NCBI GenBank assembly: GCA_963830885.1
Contig: CAWHOA010000012.1
Location: forward strand, 186,001 to 250,000
Reading direction: 5' to 3'
Length of the DNA stretch: 64,000 bases
From: JAIBJN01 sp963830885
GTDB taxonomy: Bacteria > Actinomycetota > Thermoleophilia > Gaiellales > Gaiellaceae
Part shown: one piece after another, positions 1 through 8,753 of the stretch
Layout of the letters: each line of letters begins with the position of its first letter
How positions within the stretch are numbered: the first letter of the stretch is position 1
Translations under genes and position numbers: made by a program
Notes under the pieces: generated by a model
Seen by the model: only the letters and a program-made list of their open reading frames with translations
The model's database searches: none
Told to the model about the DNA's origin: nothing

Positions 1-98
1 GACAACCCCGGCGGAAGCTCACGCCTCCCGAACCAGGCGACCGGAATCCTTTCAGACGCGTCGGACGGCGCTCGAGCGGCCGCGCGCGTGCGGGGATG

Positions 99-740
99 CT
101 AGTCCAGCAGTGCGTCCAAACCCACGGTGAGGCCGGGCGGGAGCTCTGCGAGGCGCTCCAGCACGAGCAGCACTCCGGGCGCGAACGCCGCCCGCGAGAG
201 TGTGTCGTGCCGGATGGTCAGGAGCTGGCCCTCGCCTCCGAAGAGCACCTCCTGGTGGGCGACGAGGCCCGGCAGGCGCACCGAGTGGATGGGCACGTCG
301 CCCGGGAGCAGGTCCGCGGTCGCCTTCGCGGTGCCGGACGGAGCGTCGAGCTTCGTGTCGGCATGGAGCTCGACGATCTCGGCGTGCGGAAGGTGCCGCC
401 CGGCCTCGGCGGCGAAGCGCATCATCAGGACGGCACCGAGCGCGAAGTTGGGAGCGACGAAGCACGCGACGCCGTGCTGCCGCGCCACCTCGTCGAGGGC
501 GGCGAGATCGGCCTGGCCGAGCCCGGTGGTGCCCACGACGGCGGGAATCCCGGCATCCAGGCAGCGCTCGACGTTCGCGCGGACGGCGCTCGGCACGGTG
601 AAGTCGACGGCCGCGTCGTGGCCGGCAGGGTCCCAGGCGTCGTCGGGGCCCGCCGGCGTCACCTCGTGCCCGGCGGCGGCCAGGCGGGGTGCGAGCGCCG
701 CGCCGACCTTGCCGCCCGCGCCGAGCAGCAGGACCTTCAC
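99..740 (-). CDS. dapB: 4-hydroxy-tetrahydrodipicolinate reductase
   Basis: Reduces the dihydrodipicolinate precursor in lysine and diaminopimelate synthesis, using NAD(P)H. The N-terminus has a nucleotide-binding glycine motif (GAGGKVG, residues 7-13), and the family signature ends in KLDAPSGTA. The usual HH pair before it reads HA here, so the first histidine is kept and the second is replaced. At 213 residues it is shorter than the usual 240-270. The GTG start shares four bases (GTGA) with the stop of the upstream M16 peptidase, so translation is probably coupled. The pair normally lies downstream of pnp. Confident on family; activity is inferred. Confidence 0.93.
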   Translation of the reverse strand: MKVLLLGAGGKVGAALAPRLAAAGHEVTPAGPDDAWDPAGHDAAVDFTVPSAVRANVERCLDAGIPAVVGTTGLGQADLAALDEVARQHGVACFVAPNFALGAVLMMRFAAEAGRHLPHAEIVELHADTKLDAPSGTAKATADLLPGDVPIHSVRLPGLVAHQEVLFGGEGQLLTIRHDTLSRAAFAPGVLLVLERLAELPPGLTVGLDALLD

Positions 741-2032
741 GCCGCTGCGCGCTCCACGAGCCCCGGGCAGACGGGCTCGACGGCCTCGAGCAGCCGCTCC
801 CGGCTCGGGCCGATCGCGGCCACGGAGAACGCGTCGGGATGGAGCACGACCTCGGCGAGCTTCGCCACCGACGCCGCCTCGACCGCCTCGATCTCCGCAA
901 GGATGCGGTCGAAGTCGAGCAGCTCGCTGTCGGTGATCAGGGACTTCCCGAGCCGGCTCATGCGGTTCGAGGTCGCCTCCATCGAGAGCATGATGCGGGT
1001 CTTCAGGTTCTCCTTCGCGCGCTCGAGCTCGTCGGACGCGGGGCCGTGCTCGGCGAGCTCGCCGATCTGCTCCGAGACGATGCGGATGCACTCGGCGAGG
1101 TTCTCCTCCCGCGTCCCGACGTAGACGCCGATCTGCCCGGTGTCGGCGTACTGGGAGGAGAACGTGTAGACGGCGTAGGCGAGGCCGCGCTTCTCGCGGA
1201 TCTCCTGGAAGAGGCGCGAGGAGGCCGAGCCGCCGAGGATGCCGTCGAGGATGGACGCGGTGAAGCGTCGCCGGTCCGAGCGCGCGATCCCGGGTGCCGA
1301 GAGGCAGACGTGGTACTGCTCCGTTGTCTTCGGCTGGAAGACGAGCGACGGCTTCGGCGGCGCGACGAACGGCGCCCGCGCGCGGGGCTTGCCGGTCGCG
1401 GAGGCGCCGGCCTTCGCCGACTTCGCATCGATGAGCTTCACGAGCCGGTCGTGATCGACGCTCCCGGCCGTGGCGACGACGACGTTGTCCGGCCGGTAGC
1501 GGCGGCGGTGGAACGCACCGAGCGAGCGCCGCGAGACGCTGGAGATCACGTCGGCCGAACCGAGCACCGGCCTCCCCAGCGGATGCCGGCCGAACACCGC
1601 CTGCGTGACGAGGTCGAAGATGAGCTCTTGGGGCGTGTCGTCGACCATGGCGATCTCCTCGAGCACGACCTCCCGCTCGGCGTCGAGGTCGGTGAGGCTG
1701 GGCGCGAAGACCATGTCCGTCATCACGTCGAGGGCCGTCTCGAGATGATCGTCGAGGACGCGGGCGTAGACGACGGTGTAGTCGCGGGCCGTGGCGGCGT
1801 TCAGCTCGCCGCCGAAGGTGTCGAAGGTCTCCGCGATCTCGACCGCGGAGTACGACGCCGTGCCCTTGAAGAGGAGGTGCTCCAGGAAGTGGCTGACGCC
1901 GGCGTGCGCGTCGTCCTCGTCCCGCGAGCCGGTGCCGATCCAGAGGCCTATCGCGACGGAGCGAACTGCGGGCAGCGGCTCGGTGACGACCCGCGTCCCG
2001 CCGTCGAGCGTGGTCAGCAGGTAGCTCTGCAC
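737..2032 (-). CDS. M16 family zinc peptidase (PepR/mitochondrial processing peptidase type)
   Basis: Zinc endopeptidase of the inverted-motif (HxxEH) family. HFLEH is followed by LLFKGT near residue 50, with the downstream glutamate in EREVVLEEI. About 431 residues fits the single-chain bacterial members next to pnp and dapB. The frame stays open to 2167, but those codons fall inside a repeat element ending near 2045, so I chose the GTG at 2032, where similarity to the family begins. The ribosome site there is weak. The substrate is unknown; bacterial relatives are thought to degrade small peptides. Confidence 0.88.
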   Translation of the reverse strand: MQSYLLTTLDGGTRVVTEPLPAVRSVAIGLWIGTGSRDEDDAHAGVSHFLEHLLFKGTASYSAVEIAETFDTFGGELNAATARDYTVVYARVLDDHLETALDVMTDMVFAPSLTDLDAEREVVLEEIAMVDDTPQELIFDLVTQAVFGRHPLGRPVLGSADVISSVSRRSLGAFHRRRYRPDNVVVATAGSVDHDRLVKLIDAKSAKAGASATGKPRARAPFVAPPKPSLVFQPKTTEQYHVCLSAPGIARSDRRRFTASILDGILGGSASSRLFQEIREKRGLAYAVYTFSSQYADTGQIGVYVGTREENLAECIRIVSEQIGELAEHGPASDELERAKENLKTRIMLSMEATSNRMSRLGKSLITDSELLDFDRILAEIEAVEAASVAKLAEVVLHPDAFSVAAIGPSRERLLEAVEPVCPGLVERAAA

Positions 2033-2044
2033 GGACGCATAAAA

Positions 2045-2210
2045 AGAGCTCCCAACGCAATGACGAGCCATGCCGCCCGGCCACGCTGTGAGGCCCGAGG
2101 CCGCGTCCTCAGTCGCGCCCATACCTGAATCGGTATGAGCGCTCCCTGCGTCCTCACCTCGAACCACCCATCGCGCCCGGTCGGCGGGTCATCATCGCGA
2201 TGGGAACTCT
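2045..2210 (-). repeat. Dispersed structured element, copy A (about 166 bp)
   Basis: On the minus strand the ends pair: AGAGTTCCCATCGCGATGA against AGAGCTCCCAACGCAATGA read on the opposite strand. Inside are box 1, GAGGACGCAGGGAGCG (2140-2155), a hairpin CATACC/GGTATG (2120-2137), then box 2, GGGCGCGACTGAGGACGC. The boxes recur at 32164-32329 and 41066-41231 with different but still self-complementary ends. The element starts 5 bases past the geranylgeranyl reductase stop and ends 13 bases before the M16 peptidase start. Confidence 0.75.
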
Positions 2211-2214
2211 GGGA

Positions 2215-3387
2215 TCACGCCTGTCTGTAGGCGCCGCCCGGGTCACCGGCGGCACGGGCGAGGGCGGCGAGGGCCTTGAGCGGCGGGCGGGCGAGGCCCC
2301 GCGCCGCACCGACGTCGTCGATCTCGCCGCGCACGAGCTTCTCCACGGTGCGCCAGACGATGCGGGTACGCGCGATCGCAAAAGTCGTGCGCGGGAAGCG
2401 GTCGAGCGCCGCCTTCACACCCCAGGAGGCCCACAGGTGGGTGCCGAGCTGCCGTGTGAGCCGCTCGCCATACGGCTCGAGCCCCTGGGCCCGGCCGGCG
2501 AGGAGGTCGAGCGCGGCGTCAGCCGCGAGCTTCCCCGAGAGGAAGCCCTCGAACATTCCGTCTCCGGAGACCGGATCGACCAGGCCGGCGGCGTCCCCGA
2601 TCACGGCCGTCCGGCCGCGCGCGAGCGTCGAGCGCGGCGAGCGCAGCGGCAGGCGATAGCCGCGGACGCTCTCCAGGTCACCCGCCGCGACCCCGTGCGC
2701 CGCGCAGAGCTCGCGCAGGTGGGCGCGCAGCCCCGGTCCCTCCCGCTCCCAGCCACCGATCCCGAAGTTGGCGTGGTCGCCCTTCGGGAAGACCCAGCCG
2801 TAGCCGCCCGGGACGAGCCCGAGCTCGAGCACGGCGCAGCCCCGGTACCCGCCGTCGAGCTTCTCCCAGGGCACGTTTCCCTCCAGCGCGACCCCGACGG
2901 CCTGGTTCCCGCCCAGCCCGAGCGTGCGGGCGCACACGCCGTTGACGCCGTCGGCGCCCACCAGGGCCTCCGCACGGACCCGCTCGCCGCCGCCGGTGAC
3001 CTCGATCCCTGCCGGCGTCTCCTCGACTGCGGTGACCTTCGCCCCGTCGCGGAGCTCCGCGCCCGCCGCGACGGCCTGCTCGGCCAGGAAGGCGTCGAGC
3101 CGAAGCCGCTGGGTCATGAGCACGAGCGGCTGCCCCTCCCCGCGCTCGACCCACGGCCCCTTCCGAAGCCGCATGCGCACGGAGGTGACCGTGTCCTCGA
3201 CGACCGGCGCGATCGAGAAGGGCAGAAGCTGCGCCGCACGGCCCGTGACCCCGCCGCCGCACGGCTTGTCGCGCGGGAAGCGCGCACGGTCGAGCAGGAG
3301 CACCGAGGCCCCTGCGCAGGCCAGGCGGTACGCGCACGTCGAGCCCGCCGGCCCGGCGCCCACGACAATCACGTCGTAGCGACGCAC
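2215..3387 (-). CDS. Geranylgeranyl reductase family FAD-dependent oxidoreductase
   Basis: Flavoprotein of the GGR family, which saturates polyprenyl chains (menaquinone side chains, isoprenoid lipids or polyprenyl phosphates). The N-terminal FAD motif VVGAGPAGS is at residues 8-16, CGGGV follows near residue 43, and the second FAD motif GDAAGLVDPVSGDGM lies around residue 270. It is 390 residues, full length for the family, and starts with GTG. It lies between pnp and the M16 peptidase, where most relatives have no gene, so it is probably an insertion into a conserved block. The substrate cannot be read from sequence; a menaquinone or lipid role is inference. Confidence 0.87.
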   Translation of the reverse strand: MRRYDVIVVGAGPAGSTCAYRLACAGASVLLLDRARFPRDKPCGGGVTGRAAQLLPFSIAPVVEDTVTSVRMRLRKGPWVERGEGQPLVLMTQRLRLDAFLAEQAVAAGAELRDGAKVTAVEETPAGIEVTGGGERVRAEALVGADGVNGVCARTLGLGGNQAVGVALEGNVPWEKLDGGYRGCAVLELGLVPGGYGWVFPKGDHANFGIGGWEREGPGLRAHLRELCAAHGVAAGDLESVRGYRLPLRSPRSTLARGRTAVIGDAAGLVDPVSGDGMFEGFLSGKLAADAALDLLAGRAQGLEPYGERLTRQLGTHLWASWGVKAALDRFPRTTFAIARTRIVWRTVEKLVRGEIDDVGAARGLARPPLKALAALARAAGDPGGAYRQA

Positions 3388-3434
3388 CGCGTCATTCTCA
3401 CAGAACGCCGTAGCTGCGCGTTTAACCCCAGTAG

Positions 3435-4334
3435 ATGGATTCGGCGGTCGCCGTCAGGCAGTCCACCGCGTCGGCGCACGGGACGCTCCTCGCCGTCGTG
3501 GTCGTCTGGGCGAGCGCGTTCTCGGTCATCAAGGCGCTGCTCGACCACGGCTTCGCCGCGGAGGACGTCGCCCTCCTGCGCTACCTGATCGCTGCGCCCG
3601 GCTTCGCGTTCCTCCTGTGGCGGGTCGGCGGCCTGCCCGGGCTCACGCGCCGGGACGCCCTGCGCCTGACCGCGGTGGGGGTCTGCGTCGTCGTCGGCTA
3701 CCACATCGCCCTGAACGTGGGGTCGAGGTACACGACCTCGGGGACGGCGGCGCTCGTGATGACCCTCTCCCCCGCGCTCACGCTGCTCCTCGCCGTCGGC
3801 CTCGGCCTCGAGCGCTGGAGCCTGCGCCGGGCCGCCGGGCTCGCCGTCGCCTTCACCGGGGTCGCGATCGTCGTCCTCCTCGGCGCGGGCGGAGAGCTCT
3901 CGTTCACCAAGACGAAGGGGCCGCTGATCGTCCTTGTCGCGGCAATCTCCTTCGCGCTCTACAACGTGCTCCTGAAGCCGCTGCTCGGCCGCTACGACCT
4001 GCTTGCGCTCACGGCGGCGACGAGCCTCGCCGGGACCGTCTTCCTCCTCCCGTTCATCCGCGGCGGGACGGTCGACTCCGTCACCGGGATCTCGCTGGAG
4101 GACGCCGTTCTCGTGCTCTACCTGGGCGTCGCCTCGACGTTCCTCGGCTACATCGGCTGGAACGTCGGGCTGCGCGGCCTCGGCGCGACGAGGGCGGTCG
4201 CGTACACGTACGTCATCTCGCCGCTCGCGGTGGCCTTCGGAGCGGTGCTCCTGGACGAGCCGGTGACGCTGTGGCTCGTCGTCGGCGGCGCCCTCGTGGT
4301 CGGCGGCGTCGTGGCCGCCCAGCGGGCGCGCTAG
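3435..4334 (+). CDS. EamA/DMT family membrane transporter
   Basis: Inner-membrane protein of 299 residues with about ten hydrophobic segments and the duplicated five-helix EamA arrangement (repeats roughly 12-140 and 155-295). The family exports metabolites such as amino acids or nucleosides; no residue here tells which. It is transcribed divergently from the geranylgeranyl reductase across a 47-bp gap and converges on pnp. The ATG at 3435 begins just before the first helix. Its lone plus-strand position within a minus-strand block suggests later insertion. Confidence 0.85.
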   Translation: MDSAVAVRQSTASAHGTLLAVVVVWASAFSVIKALLDHGFAAEDVALLRYLIAAPGFAFLLWRVGGLPGLTRRDALRLTAVGVCVVVGYHIALNVGSRYTTSGTAALVMTLSPALTLLLAVGLGLERWSLRRAAGLAVAFTGVAIVVLLGAGGELSFTKTKGPLIVLVAAISFALYNVLLKPLLGRYDLLALTAATSLAGTVFLLPFIRGGTVDSVTGISLEDAVLVLYLGVASTFLGYIGWNVGLRGLGATRAVAYTYVISPLAVAFGAVLLDEPVTLWLVVGGALVVGGVVAAQRAR

Positions 4335-4402
4335 CCCTCGGGCGGCTCACCCGCACGTTTCCTGCGTCTGCGGCTCGGAAGCGCGCGAGCCGCCCCCGAG
4401 GG
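4335..4402. terminator. Inverted repeat between the EamA gene and pnp, likely bidirectional terminator
   Basis: CCCTCGGGCGGCTC (4335-4348) pairs with GAGCCGCCCCCGAGGG (4387-4402), with a two-base bulge and a loop of about 38 bases. It begins directly after the EamA stop and lies before the pnp stop, so it could serve both converging transcripts. It has no clear T tract. It lacks the conserved boxes of the dispersed element. Confidence 0.5.
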
Positions 4403-4440
4403 ACGGCCCGCGCTGCTCCGCGTTTCTCTGGCTAGGGGGC

Positions 4441-6925
4441 CTAGCCGTCGTCGCGCCGGCCACGGCCACGGTCGCGGCCGCCGCCGCGCCGGCCGCGGTC
4501 GCCGCCGTCGCGCTCTCGCCGCTCGCGCGGCGGAGCGTCCTTCGCCCGCTCGATCAGCTCCTCGGGCTGGACGACGGTGCCGTTCTCGTGCTTGCCGACG
4601 AGCTTCAGGCCGATACGGCCGCGGGCCTTGTCGACCTCCTGGACGACGACGTCCAGCACGTCGCCGCGGCTGATGACGTCCTCGATGTGTCCGACTCGGC
4701 CGGGGCCCACGTTGGAGACGTGGAGCAGGCCGTCCGTGCCCTTCTTCAGCTCGACGAAGGCGCCGAAGTCGGTCGTCTTCACGACCTTGCCGGTGTACGT
4801 GTCGCCGACCTCGGGCTCCTTGGTGAGACCCTGGATGGCGGCGATCGCGGCGTCGGCCTTCTCGCCCTCGGTCGCGTAGATGAGGATCGTCCCGTCCTCC
4901 TCGATGTCGATCTGGACCTCGTAGTCGCCCTCGAGGCCGCGGATCGTCTCGCCGCCCTTGCCGATGATGAGGCCGATCTGCTCGGGGTCGATGGAGATCG
5001 TGGTGATCCGCGGCGCGTGCGCGGCGAGCTCCTCGCGGGACTCCGAGATGGCCTCGGCCATCTTGTCGAGGATGAACTCGCGGGCGCGCTTGGCCTGCTC
5101 GAGGGCGCTCCGCATGATCTCCTGCGTGACGCCGGTGATCTTGATGTCCATCTGCAGGGCAGTGATGCCCTCGCGGGAGCCGGCGACCTTGAAGTCCATG
5201 TCGCCCAGGTGGTCCTCCGCGCCCTGGATGTCGGTGAGGATGACGTGCTCGTCACCCTCCTTGACGAGGCCCATGGCGATGCCGCTGACGGGCCGCTTGA
5301 TCGGCACGCCGGCGTCCATGAGCGAAAGCGTCGAGCCGCAGACCGAGCCCATCGAGGACGAGCCGTTCGACTCGAGCGTCTCCGAGACGAGGCGGATCGT
5401 GTACGGGAACTCGTCCAGCGCCGGGATCATGGGCTCGAGCGCGCGCTGTGCGAGCGCCCCGTGGCCGATGTCGCGGCGCTTGGGGCCGCGCATGAAGCCA
5501 GTCTCCCCGACCGAGTAGGGCGGGAAGTTGTAGTGGTGCATGTAGCGGCGCTCGACCTCGAGGGAGAGGTCGTCGATCCGCTGCCCCTCCTTGGCGGTGC
5601 CGAGCGTGAGCAGCGTCATGATCTGCGTCTGCCCGCGGGTGAAGAGCGCGGAGCCGTGCGTCCGGGCGGAGACCCCGACCTCACAGGCGATCGGCCGGAT
5701 CTCGTCGGTGGCCCGCCCGTCCGGGCGGCGCTTCTCGATGGCGATCTTGCGGCGGACAAGCTCCTTGTAGATCGCCTCGGCGGCCTTCTTCACGTAGGAC
5801 CTCGTGAGGCTGTCCTTGACCGACGGCGCGTCGCCGTCGACCGTGGCCGGCCCGACCGGGAACGGCAGGTCGGAAGTCTCGAGGATCCGCTCGAAGAGCA
5901 GGTGGCGCTTGGCCGACCGGAGCTGCTTGGAGTCCTGTTCGTGGTCGGTCAGGGCTGCGGAGCTCGTCCTCGAACTGCGCGCGGACCGGGGCCATGACGG
6001 CCTCGAGTCGCCGGCGCTCGAGGATCGCCTCGAGGCTGGCGCGGACCTGCGTCTCGCGGACGATGTCCTCTTCGGTCGAGTCGATCGAGATCGGCGGGCA
6101 GAGCTCGACGACGCTCGCCTCGACCTCGGCTGCGGCCTCGCGGAGGCCCTCGGCGTGGATGCGGGCGAAGATACGCTCGCCGTGGGAGTTCTCGAGCTCG
6201 TCGGTGAGCTCGGGGTCGAGCCACTTCGGCTTGCCGGCCCGCGCGCGCAGCTCCTCCTGCAGCTCGCAGAGCTTCTTGATCTCGGCGTGCGCCAGGTCGA
6301 AGGCCTCGAGGAGCGTGTCCTCGGGGATCTCGTTCGCGCCGGCCTCGACCATGGTGAGGCCGTCCTTCGTCCCGACCACGATCAGGTCGAGCTCGGAGGT
6401 CTCGATGTCGGGCAGCGACGGGTTGACGACGAGCTGGCCCTCGAGCATGCCGATCCGCACGGCGCCCACGGGGCCGAGGAACGGGAGCGGCGAGATCATC
6501 AGCGCCGCCGAGGCGCCGTTGATGGCGAGGATGTCGTGCGGGGTGATCAGGTCGGCGGAGAGCGTGGTGCAGATGACCTGCACCTCGTTCCGGAAGCCCT
6601 TCGGCCAGAGCGGCCGGATCGGGCGGTCGATCATGCGGGCGGTGAGGATCGCCTTCTCGGTCGGGCGTCCCTCGCGCTTGAAGAAGCCGCCGGGGATCTT
6701 TCCGGCCGCGTACATCCGCTCCTCGACGTCGACGGTGAGCGGGAAGAAGTCCGCGCCCTCCCGCGCCTCGAGGCGGCCCTGGGCCGTCGCGAGGACCATC
6801 GTGTCCCCGCTCCTGACAACGACGGCGCCGTCGGCCTGCTTGGCCAGCTTGCCCGTCTCGAACGTGATCTCGTCGTGGCCGATGGCAGCCGTAATCGACG
6901 TGATCTCCGATGCAATGGTGCTCAT
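4441..6925 (-). CDS. pnp: Polynucleotide phosphorylase (frameshifted at about 5956)
   Basis: 3'-5' exoribonuclease that phosphorolyses RNA and can also add tails. Order: first RNase PH domain (about 10-145), helical linker, second RNase PH domain (about 330-540) with the active-site stretch EDHLGDMDFKVAG, KH domain (about 555-615, IIGKGGETI), S1 domain (about 630-700), then an Arg/Gly/Asp-rich tail of about 35 residues. A strong AAGGAGAAGGAGG precedes the ATG. One extra base near 5956 (after codons for DELR) shifts the frame; removing it restores ALTDHEQDSKQLRSAKRH and a continuous protein of about 827 residues. As the rest is intact, sequencing error is more likely than decay. Confidence 0.93.
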
Positions 6926-6946
6926 GTAGTCCTCCTTCTCCTTGCG

Positions 6947-7015
6947 GGAGACGGAGGCGGAGGTTTGAGGCAGGCCCGGCCAGGACGGACTTCCCTCAAA
7001 CTTCCACCTGTCTCC
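6947..7015 (-). promoter_or_regulatory. Long hairpin in the pnp 5' leader
   Basis: On the minus strand, GGAGACAGGTGGAAGTTTGAGG pairs over about 22 positions with CCTCAAACCTCCGCCTCCG plus TCTCC, enclosing a 23-base loop. It lies between rpsO and the pnp ribosome site. In many bacteria a leader hairpin of this kind is cut by RNase III so that PNPase can repress its own synthesis, and an actinobacterial pnp leader motif is known. Assignment to that motif is by position and shape only. Confidence 0.6.
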
Positions 7016-7062
7016 CAGATGGTTGGCCCTGTGGCGGGCGGTGGGGAGTCCGGGAGTTCCGC

Positions 7063-7332
7063 CTACCTCCTGAGGCCGAGCTCTTGGATCAGCGCGCGGT
7101 AGCCCTCGAGATCCCGCTTCTGCAGGTAGTTGAGGAGCCGGCGGCGCTTGCCGACGAGCTTGAGGAGCCCGCGGCGTGAGTGGTGATCCTTGCGATGCGT
7201 GCGCAGATGCTCGGTGAGCTGCTCGATGCGTTTCGTGAGCAGCGCGACCTGCACCTGGGGGGAGCCGGTGTCGCCGGCAGCCCGCCCATGGTGGTCGAAA
7301 ATCTCGCGCTTTGCGTCCTTCGTGAGGGTCAC
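7063..7332 (-). CDS. rpsO: 30S ribosomal protein S15
   Basis: Primary 16S rRNA-binding protein of the 30S platform. At 89 residues it has the standard length, with the family core TGSPQVQVALLTKRI near residues 22-36 and SRRGLLKLVGKRRRLLNYL near 52-70. It starts with GTG. pnp follows 137 bases downstream, the near-universal rpsO-pnp arrangement, and the pnp leader hairpin lies in that gap. The divergent gamma-glutamyltransferase starts only 21 bases upstream, so its promoter is either in that short gap or inside the neighbouring gene. Confidence 0.97.
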   Translation of the reverse strand: MTLTKDAKREIFDHHGRAAGDTGSPQVQVALLTKRIEQLTEHLRTHRKDHHSRRGLLKLVGKRRRLLNYLQKRDLEGYRALIQELGLRR

Positions 7333-7353
7333 GACCGACGTAGGCTAGCAAAG

Positions 7354-8751
7354 GTGCAGGCGCCTCCCGGAGCTGCCGCGGGCCATCCCGCCACGGCCGA
7401 AGCCGGCCTCGAGATCCTCGCCGAGGGCGGGACTGCGGTCGACGCCGCAGTGGCTGCGGCCCTCGCCTCGTGCGTCGCGGAGAGCGTAATGACGGGGATC
7501 GCGGGCGGCGGCTACGCCGTCCTGGTCGAGGCGGGCAGCCGCCAGGCGCAGGTGCTGGACTTCTTCGTTGCCGTGCCGGGGCTGGGACGGCCACGTGCGA
7601 CGCCCGTGCTCGAGGAGCTGGCGGTTCCGTTCGGAGAGGAGCTCGTGCACTACTACATCGGCGCCGCGACGTGCGCCGTCCCCGGCGTGCCCGCGGGCCT
7701 GGACGAGCTGTGGCGCCGTGCCGGGACGCTGCCCTGGGAGCGGCTCGTGGAGCCGGCGCTGCGGCTCGCCCGGGACGGGCTCGCCATGCCCCCGGCACAC
7801 GCGAACTGCCTCGCCATGCTGGCACCGGTGATGACCCTGCGCGAGGGCGGGCGGATCTACTCGCCGGGAGGGCGGCTGCTGGAGGCCGGCGACCGGCTCG
7901 ACCAGCCGGGGCTCGTGGCCGCGCTGGAGGTCATGGCCGCCGAGGGCGCCGGCACGTTCTACGAGGGCACGCTCGCCGAGTCGCTGCTGAGGCTCATGGA
8001 CGAGCGCGACGGCCTCGTCACCCGGGAGGACCTGGCCGCCTACCGGGTCGAGTGGGCCGAGCCTGCCGAGGTCGCCTACGCAGGCGTCCGCGTGCAGACG
8101 CGCGGCGGGCTCTCGCAGCTCGCCGACACGCTTGGGACTCTCCCCCGGCTGAACGGGGTGTCGCCGGCGGGCCGGGCCCTCGTCCTTGCACGCCTGCTCG
8201 CGGCTCCGCTCTACAGCGGGAGGACATACGAGCACACGACGAACCTCTGCGTCGTCGACGCGGCCGGGAGTGCCTGCGTGATCACGACCAGCCTCGGGCT
8301 CGGCTCCGGCGACTTCCTCCCGGGCTACGACGTCCACCTGAACAGCATGCTCGGGGAGTTCGATCTCCTCGTCGGGCCGCTCGATCCCGGCAAGCGCATG
8401 GCGAGCATGATGTCGCCGACCGTCGCGCTGGACGACGAGGGGATCGTGCTCGCCGCCGGCGCCGCCGGAGGCACCCGCCTCCGGCCCGCGCTTGCGCAGG
8501 TGCTCTCGGGGATCCTGGACGAGGGCCTTCCGCCGCAGGATGCCGTCGATCGGCCGCGGCTCCACTCGACCGGCGAGATCGTCCATCTCGAGCCCGGCTT
8601 CGAGGACAGCGTCGTCGAGGCGCTCGCAGGCGACGGGTACGTCGTGCGCCTGTGGGAGGAGCAGCACCACTACTTCGGCGGCGTGAGCGTGGTGACTCGG
8701 AACGGTGGCGCTGCCGACCCGCGGCGCAGCGGGTTGGCGCTCTCGCTCTAG
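7354..8751 (+). CDS. Gamma-glutamyltransferase family protein (Ntn hydrolase)
   Basis: Self-processing N-terminal-nucleophile enzyme that transfers or hydrolyses gamma-glutamyl groups. HPATAEAGLEILAEGGTAVDAAVAA at residues 9-33 is the family N-terminal signature. The processing site is in EHTTNLCVVD, with the likely nucleophile Thr at about residue 294. GGTRLRPALAQVLSGILD matches the family C-terminal region. It is 465 residues against the usual 550-580 and has no signal peptide at the chosen GTG start, so it may be cytoplasmic. It is inserted in opposite orientation between ribF and rpsO. The actual substrate (glutathione, poly-gamma-glutamate or another) is open. Confidence 0.87.
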   Translation: MQAPPGAAAGHPATAEAGLEILAEGGTAVDAAVAAALASCVAESVMTGIAGGGYAVLVEAGSRQAQVLDFFVAVPGLGRPRATPVLEELAVPFGEELVHYYIGAATCAVPGVPAGLDELWRRAGTLPWERLVEPALRLARDGLAMPPAHANCLAMLAPVMTLREGGRIYSPGGRLLEAGDRLDQPGLVAALEVMAAEGAGTFYEGTLAESLLRLMDERDGLVTREDLAAYRVEWAEPAEVAYAGVRVQTRGGLSQLADTLGTLPRLNGVSPAGRALVLARLLAAPLYSGRTYEHTTNLCVVDAAGSACVITTSLGLGSGDFLPGYDVHLNSMLGEFDLLVGPLDPGKRMASMMSPTVALDDEGIVLAAGAAGGTRLRPALAQVLSGILDEGLPPQDAVDRPRLHSTGEIVHLEPGFEDSVVEALAGDGYVVRLWEEQHHYFGGVSVVTRNGGAADPRRSGLALSL

Positions 8752-8753
8752 CC

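Noticed and set aside
4335..4402. Another copy of the dispersed element between EamA and pnp
   Set aside because: It is a stop-adjacent hairpin like copy D but has none of the conserved boxes and no arm similarity, so it is called a terminator.
5956..5956. Programmed frameshifting in pnp
   Set aside because: No slippery heptamer or pause structure is visible, PNPase is not known to use it, and many similar breaks occur in the window.
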